A DNA stretch of 64,000 nucleotides from Actinoalloteichus_B caeruleus (GTDB lineage Bacteria; Actinomycetota; Actinomycetes; Mycobacteriales; Pseudonocardiaceae), in assembly GCF_000718005.1 (NCBI RefSeq), contig NZ_JODV01000010.1; one strand, 5' to 3'. Shown in pieces: positions 20,462-28,152 of the stretch. The translations under genes were made by a program, and so were the position numbers. The notes beneath the pieces were generated by a model. It worked only from the letters and a program-made list of their open reading frames with translations. It had not been told where the DNA came from and did not search any database. Position 1 is the stretch's first letter. Each line of letters opens with the position of its first letter.

Positions 20462-20591
20462 AGTCGCCTCAGGCTAGGAACGGTGTTTATCGGATCCTTA
20501 TCGGATCCGTTCTCCGGGGAAAACCGATCGATAAGGGAGAGGGATACAAAAAGCGGACGCACACGCACGGGTCTCCCGCTGGAGGATGGCA
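20462..20591. promoter_or_regulatory. nocA-nocF divergent control region with tandem 11-bp repeats
   Basis: About 124 bp separate the oppositely transcribed nocA and nocF, so both promoters lie here. The 11-mer TTATCGGATCC occurs twice back to back at 20487-20497 and 20498-20508. A related inverted copy (CCTTATCGATCGG on the minus strand) lies at 20524-20536. Direct repeats with an 11-bp period are the usual binding pattern of SARP regulators, and a SARP gene (nocR) is in the cluster. I infer that this is the NocR site controlling both the NRPS operon and the Hpg genes. Confidence 0.75.
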
Positions 20592-21644
20592 ATGGCGACA
20601 GAACGAGAAGGCGCCTTCGAGGACATGTCCCTCGACCACGTGGTGTTCCATGTCGGCGACGCGCACCAGGCCGCCGCGGAACTCGTCGACCGGTACGGGT
20701 TGGCGGTGCTCGACGCGTCCGAGGACACCTCCGCCCGGTCGGTGGTGGTCGGCGGCGGCGGTGACATCAGCCTCGTCTTCACCGAGGCCGTCACCGAGGA
20801 CCACCCGGCCGCCGCCTACGTCAGGGCCCACGGCGACGGGGTCGCCGACATCGCGCTCGGGGTCCGTGACGTCCGCGCCGCCTACGACGAGGCGGTCCGC
20901 CGGGGAGCTCGGCCGGTGTCCGCCCCCAGCGAGGACGGCGGCCGCGTCGTCGCCACCATCATGGGTTTCGGCGACGTCACGCACACCTTCGTGCCACGAG
21001 GGAGCGCCCCGGCCGCGGCGGGCGGCGCGGACCCGGCACCCGCCAAGACGGGGGTGTACGCGCTGGACCACTTCGCGGTGTGCGTCGAACCCGGGCAGCT
21101 GGCCGCGACCGTCCGGTTCTACGAGGACGTCCTGGACTTCCGCATGACCTTCGAGGAGCAGATCGTCGTCGGCGCGCAGTCGATGAACTCCCAGGTGGTG
21201 CAGAGCACCTCCAACGCGGTGACCCTCACCATCATCGAACCCGACACCTCCCGGAACCCCGGGCAGATCGACGACTTCCTCAAACGGCACGGCGGTTCGG
21301 GCGTGCAGCACATCGCCTTCGTCACCGACCACATCACCGACTCGATCCGCCAGCTCCGCGACCGGGGTGTCGAGTTCCTCACCACACCGGCCGCCTACTA
21401 CGAGGCGTTGACCGACCGCATCGCACTGACCAGGTACCCGGTGGCCGAACTCGGTGAACTGCACATCCTCGTCGACGAGGACCAGGGCGGGAAGCTGTAC
21501 CAGATCTTCACCCGGTCCACCCACCCGCGGGGCACCTTCTTCATGGAGGTGATCGAACGGGCGGGCGCGCGGACGTTCGGTTCCGGCAACATCAAGGCCC
21601 TGTACGCGGCCGTCGAGGCCGAACTGAGCAGGCAACCGCGCTGA
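20592..21644 (+). CDS. nocF: 4-hydroxymandelate synthase (HmaS-type, HPPD family)
   Basis: This non-haem Fe(II) dioxygenase of the VOC fold has two beta-alpha-beta halves (about 15-140 and 155-340). It converts 4-hydroxyphenylpyruvate plus O2 to L-4-hydroxymandelate, the first step to Hpg. Likely iron ligands are His in LDHFAVCVEP, His in QHIAFVTDHI and Glu in FFMEVIERAG. The C-terminal helix reads FGSGNIKALYAAVEAE, the form seen in HmaS; true HPPDs usually have FGxGNFKALFEAIE. The start ATG 20592 has GGAGG six bases upstream. An in-frame ATG at 20586 is too close to that site. It is divergent from nocA and followed by nocG on the same strand. Confidence 0.93.
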   Translation: MATEREGAFEDMSLDHVVFHVGDAHQAAAELVDRYGLAVLDASEDTSARSVVVGGGGDISLVFTEAVTEDHPAAAYVRAHGDGVADIALGVRDVRAAYDEAVRRGARPVSAPSEDGGRVVATIMGFGDVTHTFVPRGSAPAAAGGADPAPAKTGVYALDHFAVCVEPGQLAATVRFYEDVLDFRMTFEEQIVVGAQSMNSQVVQSTSNAVTLTIIEPDTSRNPGQIDDFLKRHGGSGVQHIAFVTDHITDSIRQLRDRGVEFLTTPAAYYEALTDRIALTRYPVAELGELHILVDEDQGGKLYQIFTRSTHPRGTFFMEVIERAGARTFGSGNIKALYAAVEAELSRQPR

Positions 21645-21691
21645 GCACCCCGCCGCCCTCCCCCCGCGCCCGCCCCCGGAAGGGGATGCTG

Positions 21692-23005
21692 ATGGAACCG
21701 CTGCGCCTGGCGGACCTGCACGGTTCGCTGGCCGACCCGGTGCTGGCCGCCATGGAGTTCCTCAACGAGGTCGCCAACCGGTACCCGGAGGCCGTGTCCT
21801 TCGCCCCCGGTCGGCCCTACGAGGAGTTCTTCGACGTCGACGACCTGCACCACCACCTGCGCACCTTCCACCGGTACCTCGTCGAGGACCGGGGGATGGA
21901 CGACGCGGGCGCCCGCCGGACGCTGTTCCAGTACGGCCGCACCAAGGGCGTCATCCACGAGTTGATCGCCCGCAACCTCGCCGAGGACGAGGGGGTGCGC
22001 GTCGACCCCGAGGCGGTGGTGGTCACCGTCGGGGCCCAGGAGGCGATGCTGCTCGCCCTGCGCGCGCTACGCGCCGACCACCGGGACGTGCTGCTGGCCG
22101 TGTCACCGGTGTACGTGGGCATCACGGGCGCGGCGAGGCTGGTGGAGATGCCGGTGCTGCCGGTGCGGGACGGCGAGGCCGGGGTCGATCTCGACGACCT
22201 GGTGGCGGTGGTCCGGCGGGCGCGCCGGGAGGGGCTGCGGCCGCGCGGCCTCTACGTGGTCCCCGACTTCGCGAACCCGTCCGGGGCCTGCCTGGACCTC
22301 GCGACGCGGCGGGAACTGATCCGCACCGCCGAACGGGAGGACCTGCTGGTCCTGGAGGACAACCCCTACCGCCTGTTCGGGTCGGCAGACGAACGACCGC
22401 CCACGCTGCGGGCGCTCGGCGGAAACCGGGTGATCTCGTTGGGTTCCTACGCCAAGACCGGGTTCCCCGGCGCCCGCGTGGGCTACGCCGTCGCCGACCA
22501 GCCGGTCGACGTCGGCGGCGGGCGCACCGTCCCGTTGGCCGACCAGCTGTCCAGGCTCAAGAGCATGGTCACCGTCAACACCCCGCCGGTCGCCCAGGCG
22601 GTGATCGGCGGACTGCTCCTCGACCACGGCCTCAGCCTCGTGAAGGCCAACACCCGGGAGATCGAGGTGTACCGCCGCAACCGGGACCTGGTGCTCGACG
22701 GTCTCGCCGCCCGGCTTCCCCAGGCGGCGGAGCTGGGGGTGAGCTGGAACCGGCCCAGCGGGGGCTTCTTCATCGTCGTGACCGTGCCGTTCCCGGTGGA
22801 CGACGCCCTGCTGGAGCGGTCCGCGCGCGAACACCGCGTGCTGTGGACACCGATGCACCACTTCTACGGGGACGGCAGGCCGTTGCCGCACCTGCGGCTG
22901 TCGGTGAGCCTGCTGACCCCCGAGCGGATCGAGGACGGGCTGGACCGCCTGGCCGCATTCCTCACCGAACACGCCGAGGCGGCCCGCGCGGGAGGCGGTC
23001 GCTGA
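21692..23005 (+). CDS. nocG: PLP aminotransferase for 4-hydroxyphenylglycine
   Basis: This fold-type I aminotransferase of about 437 residues, class I/II, is of the HpgT kind. Visible features are VGAQEAMLLALRAL (cofactor region), VPDFANPSGACLD, the Asp/Asn-Pro-Tyr motif LEDNPYRLFG, and the PLP lysine in SLGSYAKTGFPGARVGY. It should transfer the amino group, with tyrosine as the likely donor in this family, to 4-hydroxybenzoylformate to give L-Hpg, closing the cycle with HmaS and Hmo. ATG 21692 is favoured because GGAAGGGG lies 7-14 bases upstream; ATG 21686 is in frame but too close. It lies about 47 bp after nocF, probably in one transcript. Confidence 0.9.
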   Translation: MEPLRLADLHGSLADPVLAAMEFLNEVANRYPEAVSFAPGRPYEEFFDVDDLHHHLRTFHRYLVEDRGMDDAGARRTLFQYGRTKGVIHELIARNLAEDEGVRVDPEAVVVTVGAQEAMLLALRALRADHRDVLLAVSPVYVGITGAARLVEMPVLPVRDGEAGVDLDDLVAVVRRARREGLRPRGLYVVPDFANPSGACLDLATRRELIRTAEREDLLVLEDNPYRLFGSADERPPTLRALGGNRVISLGSYAKTGFPGARVGYAVADQPVDVGGGRTVPLADQLSRLKSMVTVNTPPVAQAVIGGLLLDHGLSLVKANTREIEVYRRNRDLVLDGLAARLPQAAELGVSWNRPSGGFFIVVTVPFPVDDALLERSAREHRVLWTPMHHFYGDGRPLPHLRLSVSLLTPERIEDGLDRLAAFLTEHAEAARAGGGR

Positions 23006-23020
23006 CCGGGCGCACCCGGG

Positions 23021-23054
23021 GTCGGCGGCGGTACCCGCTCAGGCCGCCGCCGAC
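23021..23054. terminator. bidirectional hairpin between nocG and nocH
   Basis: GTCGGCGGCGG (23021-23031) pairs perfectly with CCGCCGCCGAC (23044-23054) across a 12-base loop. It lies between the converging nocG and nocH and overlaps the last codons of nocH. There is no U-tract, as is common in actinomycetes. Confidence 0.6.
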
Positions 23055-24301
23055 TCCCGGCGCGTCCCGTGGGAACGCGCCCCGCCCACCGCCAGCCACG
23101 CCACCGCGCAGCAGGCGACGAGCACCGGCCAGGGCCACACCGGCCCCCGCGCCAACAGGCTGGTGAACAGCACCGGCGCCACCACCATCGCCACACCCCA
23201 GGACATCTGGTGCACCCCGAGGTAGCGGCCCCGCATCTCCTCCGGCGCCAGGCGCGCCGCGAACGCGGAACTCGTCGGCGCGAAGAGCAGCTCCGCCGAG
23301 GTGAACACCACGATCCCGAGGAACAGCATGACCAGGGCCGCCGGTGGCGGCAGCAGGGCCGACGCCCCCAGCACGAGGAAGGACACCGCCCACAGCACCG
23401 AGGCCAACCGGAGCACGCCCGTCTCGGCCCGCTTCTCGGTCCACCGGACCACCGGCGGCTGGGCCACGACCACCAGCACCGTGTTGACGGTGTACAACGC
23501 TCCCGGCAGCCACGCGTGGGCCGGCATCGTCACCCCCACGAAGGCGGGCACCAACAGGATGATCGCGTACACGGCGACCACGAAGAACGCGTTGGCCACC
23601 ACCAACAGCGTGAACGGGCGGTCCCGCAGCACCCGCAGGTACCCGCCGGTCGCCCGGGGCCGCGCCACCGCCGCGCGCCGACCCGCCAGGGCGTGGGCCT
23701 TGGGCCAGGTCCCGATGAGCAGGGCCACGAACAGGTAGATGACCGCGTTGGTCACCGCCAGCGCGTGGTACCCGATGTCACCGAACCCGACGACCGCCGC
23801 GGCGATCATCGCCCCCACACCCAGCGAGGCGTTGCGGGCCGACCGGATCAGCCCGAACCACCTCGGCTGCTGTTCGATCCCCACCAGGGACACCACCAGG
23901 GTTCCCTGGGCGGGCAACCAGGCGCCGTCGGCCCAGTAGATCAACGCCGCCGCCAGCACCAGCTGCCACGGCGTCTCCACCCACAGGTAGGACACGAAAC
24001 CGAGGCAGCGCAGCAGGTTGCAGCCCACGATCACGGCCGGCGCGCCGAACCGGTCCACCAGCGGACCGCTCAACACCCCGGCCGGAACCCCCGCGAGCGC
24101 GGCGATCGACAGCGCGGTACCGATGGCGACCAGGCCGAGGTCGGTGACGGCCAGGAAGTACGGAATGGTGAAGGGCAGGAACATGCCACTGCCGAGGCTT
24201 TCCACCCCCGCCGAGCCCGCGAGCCGACCCAGTCCCCGCAGCCGAGGGAATCCGAACCGTTCCGCGCTCCGGGAAATCACCACGGCCGGCAGGATATCCA
24301 C
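23039..24301 (-). CDS. nocH: MFS transporter, putative nocardicin exporter
   Basis: This 420-residue major facilitator protein has about 12 hydrophobic segments, a long basic loop in the middle (GTWPKAHALAGRRAAVARPRA) and the short loop SGPLVDRFGAPAVIVG after the second helix, as in MFS drug exporters. It lies on the minus strand between nocG and nocI, and its position inside the cluster suggests export of nocardicin or an intermediate. The GTG start at 24301 has no visible Shine-Dalgarno site, and a later GTG is possible. An 84-bp AT-richer spacer separates it from divergent nocI. Confidence 0.8.
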   Translation of the reverse strand: MDILPAVVISRSAERFGFPRLRGLGRLAGSAGVESLGSGMFLPFTIPYFLAVTDLGLVAIGTALSIAALAGVPAGVLSGPLVDRFGAPAVIVGCNLLRCLGFVSYLWVETPWQLVLAAALIYWADGAWLPAQGTLVVSLVGIEQQPRWFGLIRSARNASLGVGAMIAAAVVGFGDIGYHALAVTNAVIYLFVALLIGTWPKAHALAGRRAAVARPRATGGYLRVLRDRPFTLLVVANAFFVVAVYAIILLVPAFVGVTMPAHAWLPGALYTVNTVLVVVAQPPVVRWTEKRAETGVLRLASVLWAVSFLVLGASALLPPPAALVMLFLGIVVFTSAELLFAPTSSAFAARLAPEEMRGRYLGVHQMSWGVAMVVAPVLFTSLLARGPVWPWPVLVACCAVAWLAVGGARSHGTRRESAAA

Positions 24302-24385
24302 CGGAAAACAATGTTGACAATGATAACGAAACGAAAAGACGCGTCGTTAGGATGCCGGGAAAAACGTCTGCGCGGAGGTAGTGGC
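24302..24385. promoter_or_regulatory. nocH-nocI divergent spacer
   Basis: This 84-bp AT-richer stretch lies between divergent genes. It contains the direct repeat ACAATG-TTG-ACAATG (about 24308-24322), including TTGACA, and a good ribosome site GGAGG at 24374-24378 for nocI. Promoters for both genes are expected here. I cannot fix a -10 box. Confidence 0.45.
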
Positions 24386-24622
24386 GTGCTGGGAGAAAAC
24401 GAGGACACCGCCGAGTTCGAGGTCGTCGTCAACGACGAGGAGCAGTATTCCGTGTGGCCGGTCGGACGGGAGGTCCCGGCCGGGTGGCGTGCCGTGGGCC
24501 AGCGGGGTCCGAAACGGCACTGCCTGGCCTGGATCGACGAGAACTGGACGGACATGCGGCCGCGCGCCCTCCGCGCGGCGCTCGCCGGCACCGGCACCGC
24601 CGGGACGGGAGAGCCGGCTTGA
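24386..24622 (+). CDS. nocI: MbtH-like protein, NRPS adenylation partner
   Basis: This 78-residue MbtH protein has the signature NDEEQYSVWPVGREVPAGW, then CLAWIDENWTDMRPRALR. MbtH proteins bind A domains and are often needed for their solubility and activity, so this one should partner A domains of NocA and/or NocB. The start is GTG 24386, with GGAGG at 24374-24378. The stop TGA overlaps the proposed TTG start of nocJ (TTGA), so the two are probably translationally coupled. Confidence 0.93.
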   Translation: MLGENEDTAEFEVVVNDEEQYSVWPVGREVPAGWRAVGQRGPKRHCLAWIDENWTDMRPRALRAALAGTGTAGTGEPA

Positions 24623-25626
24623 CCGGACCCACCGGCCCACCGCGTGTCCCGCTGATCACCGCCCCGACCCGCGTCCAGCGGATCACCGGTGTGGCCCGCC
24701 GTCCGATCCACCTCAAACGCGACGACGAGAACTCGCCGGTCTTCGGTGGCTGCAAGACCAGGGCGCTGGAGTTCGTCCTGGGGGCCGCGTTGGCCGAGGG
24801 AGCGACCGCGGTGCTCACCGCGGGCACCGCCGGCTCCAACCACGTCGCCGCGACGGCCCTGCACGCGGCCGGTCTCGGGCTTCCGGTCACCGCGTTGGTG
24901 CTGCCCCAGGAACCCGGCCCGCTGGTGTCCCGGAACCTGCGGCTGGCGCTGGGCGCCGGGGCACGACTGGAACCGGTGCCACCAGGGGTGTCGGTGCACC
25001 CGGACCGGCGGCGACACCGCGAGGCAGTCGAGGAACTCCGCGCGGGCGGCGCGCGGCCCTTCGTCATCCCCTTCGGGGGAGCGGCCCCGGTGGCCGGGAG
25101 AGCGCACGCCCTGGCCGGCCGGGAACTCGGCGAGCAGGCGCGCGCCCTGGCCCTGCCCGAACCGCTGCGGGTGTACCTGCCGGCCGCGTCCACCCTCACC
25201 GCGGCGGGGATCGCCGCCGGACTGGCGAGCACCGGCCTGTCGTTCCAGGTCACGGCCGTGGACGTGGTGGGGGACGCGTCGGTGACCGGACCGGGGTTGG
25301 TGGAGCGCGCCCGGGAGGCCGCCGCCGCCCTCGGCGTCGCCCGCGACCAGGTGCGACCCGAGCATCTCCGACACGTCGACGGGTACTCCGACGCGCCCTA
25401 CGGGGTGCCGGGCGCCCAGGCGGGGCGCGCCGCCGACCTGCTGCGGGAGGCGGCCGGGGTGGAGGTCGACGAGTGCTACGGGGCGAAGGCGTTCGCCCGC
25501 CTCCTCGCCGAGGTCGACTCCGACGAACCGGGGACCCACCTGTTCTGGCACACCGGCAACACCCGGTCCGCCCTGGACGTGCCGTCGCGACCCCTGCCCC
25601 CCGAACTGGCCCACCACGACCGTTGA
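24619..25626 (+). CDS. nocJ: PLP-dependent isonocardicin epimerase (ACC deaminase/D-cysteine desulfhydrase fold)
   Basis: This 335-residue fold-type II PLP enzyme is of the ACC deaminase/D-cysteine desulfhydrase family. The cofactor lysine lies in FGGCKTRALEFVLGAAL, followed by the phosphate-gripping TAGTAGSNHVAATAL. In nocardicin producers the NocJ homologue of this family epimerises the homoseryl side-chain centre of isonocardicins to nocardicins after Nat has added it. Assignment here is by family plus context. The start is taken as TTG 24619, which overlaps the nocI stop and has GGGAGAG just upstream. No other start gives a full N-terminus. Confidence 0.88.
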   Translation: MTGPTGPPRVPLITAPTRVQRITGVARRPIHLKRDDENSPVFGGCKTRALEFVLGAALAEGATAVLTAGTAGSNHVAATALHAAGLGLPVTALVLPQEPGPLVSRNLRLALGAGARLEPVPPGVSVHPDRRRHREAVEELRAGGARPFVIPFGGAAPVAGRAHALAGRELGEQARALALPEPLRVYLPAASTLTAAGIAAGLASTGLSFQVTAVDVVGDASVTGPGLVERAREAAAALGVARDQVRPEHLRHVDGYSDAPYGVPGAQAGRAADLLREAAGVEVDECYGAKAFARLLAEVDSDEPGTHLFWHTGNTRSALDVPSRPLPPELAHHDR

Positions 25627-26027
25627 CCCCCATCGGAGCCGCACGCGGGGGTCGCCGGCCACCGACCTCACCCTGGCGGCGCGGGCCGCCCGAACCCGAC
25701 CCCGGGGCTGCCCACCCCCTCCCGGCGCGCCGAACGCGCCCGCCGAGAAACATCCCCCGCCCCGGCGCGGGCGGTCACCGGCACGGGCAGCACCGCCGGC
25801 ACCGGGCCGCCGGCGGGGCGGGACCGCACCCGCCGTCCGCGCGGGTCCCCGGTCGCCGGAGGCCGGCGGCTGGCCGCCGCCCGGTCGCCGTCCACCACGG
25901 GCGGCGGCGCGCTGTGGCGCGGGAGCGCGGCCGGTAGCACGCGGCCGGCCCGGCGGCCAGGCCGGCCCGGCCGCGTCCTGACTGGGGGAGTGGGTCGGGC
26001 GCGCGGTGCCGAACCGGAACCCGCCGA
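25627..26027. other. GC-rich gap after nocJ, no gene seen
   Basis: All open frames here are low-complexity Pro/Arg/Gly products of extreme GC content. Several short GC hairpins (for example CACCGCCGGCACCGGGCCGCC near 25790) could terminate nocJ, but I cannot single one out. Confidence 0.4.
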
Positions 26028-26315
26028 GCCGCGCCTCGACCGGAACGCCGACCTGGTCCCCACGGTGGCCAGGCTGGCCGCGCGGGATGGGCTGGACGGG
26101 CCTCCCGGCGCGGTCCGGGTCGACCCGGACCGCGCGTTCGTGGCCGGGGCCTCCGGAAGTCCATCGCCGTGCCGAGGCCGGCCGCCGAACATCCCGACCG
26201 GTTCCCGCTCGGTCGCCGGCCGGCCACCAGGGCGGCCGGCGGCGGCACGTCCCCTCACGGTCGCATCCCGGCGCTGTCGATCCACGGTGGCCGGGGCGCG
26301 CCGAGGCCATGACCA
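26028..26315 (+). pseudogene. remnant of an alpha/beta-hydrolase (LpqC/PHB-depolymerase-like esterase)
   Basis: Scattered conserved pieces of an esterase appear in changing frames and in the right order. LDRNADLVPTVARLAA and VDPDRAFVAGASG (26030-26160) resemble the helix and nucleophile-elbow region (normally VDPDRVFVAGxSNGG). After a frame change come AAEHPDRFPLG (about 26190) and PALSIHGG (about 26270), resembling xxHPDRFAA and VPVLAIHGTxD. The catalytic Ser context is broken and there are at least two frame changes, so I call it decayed. I recall a predicted esterase/hydrolase (nocK) in the N. uniformis nocardicin cluster; this may be its relic, but that is tentative. Confidence 0.4.
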
Positions 26316-26514
26316 GCCAACCGCGCGCGCCGGACACCGGGCGGGAACCCCGCCCCACGGGCCCCCACTGTTCGCGTCCCACCGCCGCGCGAGCGGGGCG
26401 GACGAGCTCCACCACAGGAGCCGCCCGCGACCCGACCCGTGCGGTCGGGGTGACCAGCCGTCGGGAACTCGGGTGAGGACCGTTCCCGACGTGCTGGTCA
26501 CCAGTCGGAGCTGA

Positions 26515-27711
26515 TCACCAGGTCACCGGGAGCCGCTGGGGCGATCGCAGCAGCGTCCCCTCCTTCCAGGGGACGTCCTCGGCGGAGGTGACCAGCCGCA
26601 GGTCCGGGAAGCGGGTCAACAACGACGACAGCGCGACCTGGAGCTCTCCCCGCGCCAGCTGAGCGCCGAGGCAGACGTGCACCCCGCCGCCGAAGGCCAG
26701 GTGCGGGTTGGTCTCCCTGGTCAGGTCGAGGACCTCGGGGTCGGAGAACACCCTGTCGTCCCGGTTGGCCGAGTTGGTGCTGGCCACCACCGCCTCGCCC
26801 GCGCGGACCAGGACCTCGCCCAGTTGGACGTCCTCGGTGGCGATGCGGGCGAACGCGCCACCGGATCCCAGCGGGATGTAGCGCAGGAGTTCCTCCACCG
26901 CCGAGGGAACCAGCTCCGGGCGTTCCCTGAGCATCGCCCACTGCTCGGGCCGCGACAGCAGCAGGTAGACGGAGCTGGCGAACTGGCTCGCGGTGGACTC
27001 GTGCCCGCCGACCAGCAGGGTGATGCCGGTCTGCCGCAACTCCTGCTCGGTGAGCCGGTCGTCCTCGTGGGCGGCGACCAGGACGCTCATCAGGTCGTCC
27101 CCGGGTTCCCGCCTGCGCTGCTCGGCCAGTTCGCCCAGGTACTCCTCCAGGCCGGCACGCGCCGCCCTGACCTCCTCCCGGGTGTAGGCGGTGGTGGACA
27201 GCACCATCGCCGAGAAGTCGCGGAACCGGTGGTGTTCCTCCGGGGGCACGCCGAGCATCTGGGAGATGACCGACACCGGCAGGGGGAGCGCCAGGCTCTC
27301 GACCAGGTCCGAGGGCGGACCGGTGCGCTCGATCTCGTCCAACAGGCCGTCCACGATCTCCTGGGTGCGGGGGCGGAACTCGCGGACCCGCCGCGCGGTG
27401 AAGCCCCGCGCGATCAGTTTCCGCAACCTGCTGTGCTCGGGTGGGTCCATGCTCAGGATCGAGCCCGTGGGCGCCGCCTCCGGCGTCACCCGGGGGGTGT
27501 CCTCCCGCCCGGCCGCGCGGGCCCGGCTGAACCTCGGGTCGGAGAGCACGGTCCTGACGTCGGAGTAGCGGGTCACCAACCAGCACTCGTCGCCGTAGGG
27601 CAACCGCACCCGCATCGCCGGCTGCTCCGCGCGCGACCGCGCGTAGCCGGGATGGATGTCCAGGCGCACCGGGTCACCGAAGGGGTAGGAATGGGTGTCA
27701 ACTGTGGTCAC
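26515..27711 (-). CDS. nocL: cytochrome P450 NocL, oxime-forming
   Basis: This 398-residue bacterial class I P450 has the I-helix LLVGGHESTASQFASS (about 235-250), the K-helix motif ExxR in SAVEELLR, and the haem loop FGGGVHVCLGAQLARGEL with the Cys ligand (about 345). In nocardicin biosynthesis NocL oxidises the amine of nocardicin C to the oxime of nocardicin A, using host ferredoxin and reductase. No ferredoxin gene is present here. The start is placed at GTG 27711, with GAGGA six bases upstream. An in-frame GTG at 27717 directly abuts that site. It is on the same strand as nocR and nocN. Confidence 0.92.
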   Translation of the reverse strand: MTTVDTHSYPFGDPVRLDIHPGYARSRAEQPAMRVRLPYGDECWLVTRYSDVRTVLSDPRFSRARAAGREDTPRVTPEAAPTGSILSMDPPEHSRLRKLIARGFTARRVREFRPRTQEIVDGLLDEIERTGPPSDLVESLALPLPVSVISQMLGVPPEEHHRFRDFSAMVLSTTAYTREEVRAARAGLEEYLGELAEQRRREPGDDLMSVLVAAHEDDRLTEQELRQTGITLLVGGHESTASQFASSVYLLLSRPEQWAMLRERPELVPSAVEELLRYIPLGSGGAFARIATEDVQLGEVLVRAGEAVVASTNSANRDDRVFSDPEVLDLTRETNPHLAFGGGVHVCLGAQLARGELQVALSSLLTRFPDLRLVTSAEDVPWKEGTLLRSPQRLPVTW

Positions 27712-28152
27712 GAGCACTCCTCGTCAGTTCGGGGAGGGAGCCGTCGGGCCCTCTCCGGGTGGTGGTCGGCGAACCGGCGGTCGGGGAGCCCCGCCGGGGT
27801 CCCTGATCACCGCTGGGGTGGTGGCCGGTCGGGACGCGGGGGCACGGCGGGGGTCGCGTTCCCGTTCCTCGGGGCGGACGAGCCGGCGGCGCACGGCCCG
27901 CGAGCCGTCGGAGGCGGCCCCCGTGGGTGGCGGGCACCGGGCCCGGCCGCCGCCGCGCCGCTCGGGAGCCGGGAACCGCGAGGCCGAGGAGCCCGCCGGG
28001 CCGTACGCGACCCGGGACCGAGCCCCGCGTCCGGTGGCCCGTTGTGGGGGGTGCGAGCACCGCCCGCGCGGGGCGGGGCCGCAGGCCGGGATCGCGGATG
28101 CGCGCGCCAGAACCGAGTTCCTCGTGCTCATCGGACAGGGGACGGCCGCCCG
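27712..28152. other. 441-bp gap between nocR and nocL
   Basis: No conserved gene is seen. The open frames give only Arg/Pro/Gly-rich low-complexity products. The nocL promoter is probably here. I see no copy of the TTATCGGATCC repeat found in front of nocA and nocF, so direct SARP control of nocL is not evident. Confidence 0.5.

Noticed and set aside
4008..20764. Very long plus-strand open frames opposite nocA and nocB (for example 4008-7094, 7107-9833, 15590-20764).
   Set aside because: They are antisense shadows of GC-rich NRPS genes, rich in Gly, Arg, Val and Gln, with no domain. The minus-strand frames have clear A, C, PCP, E and TE motifs.
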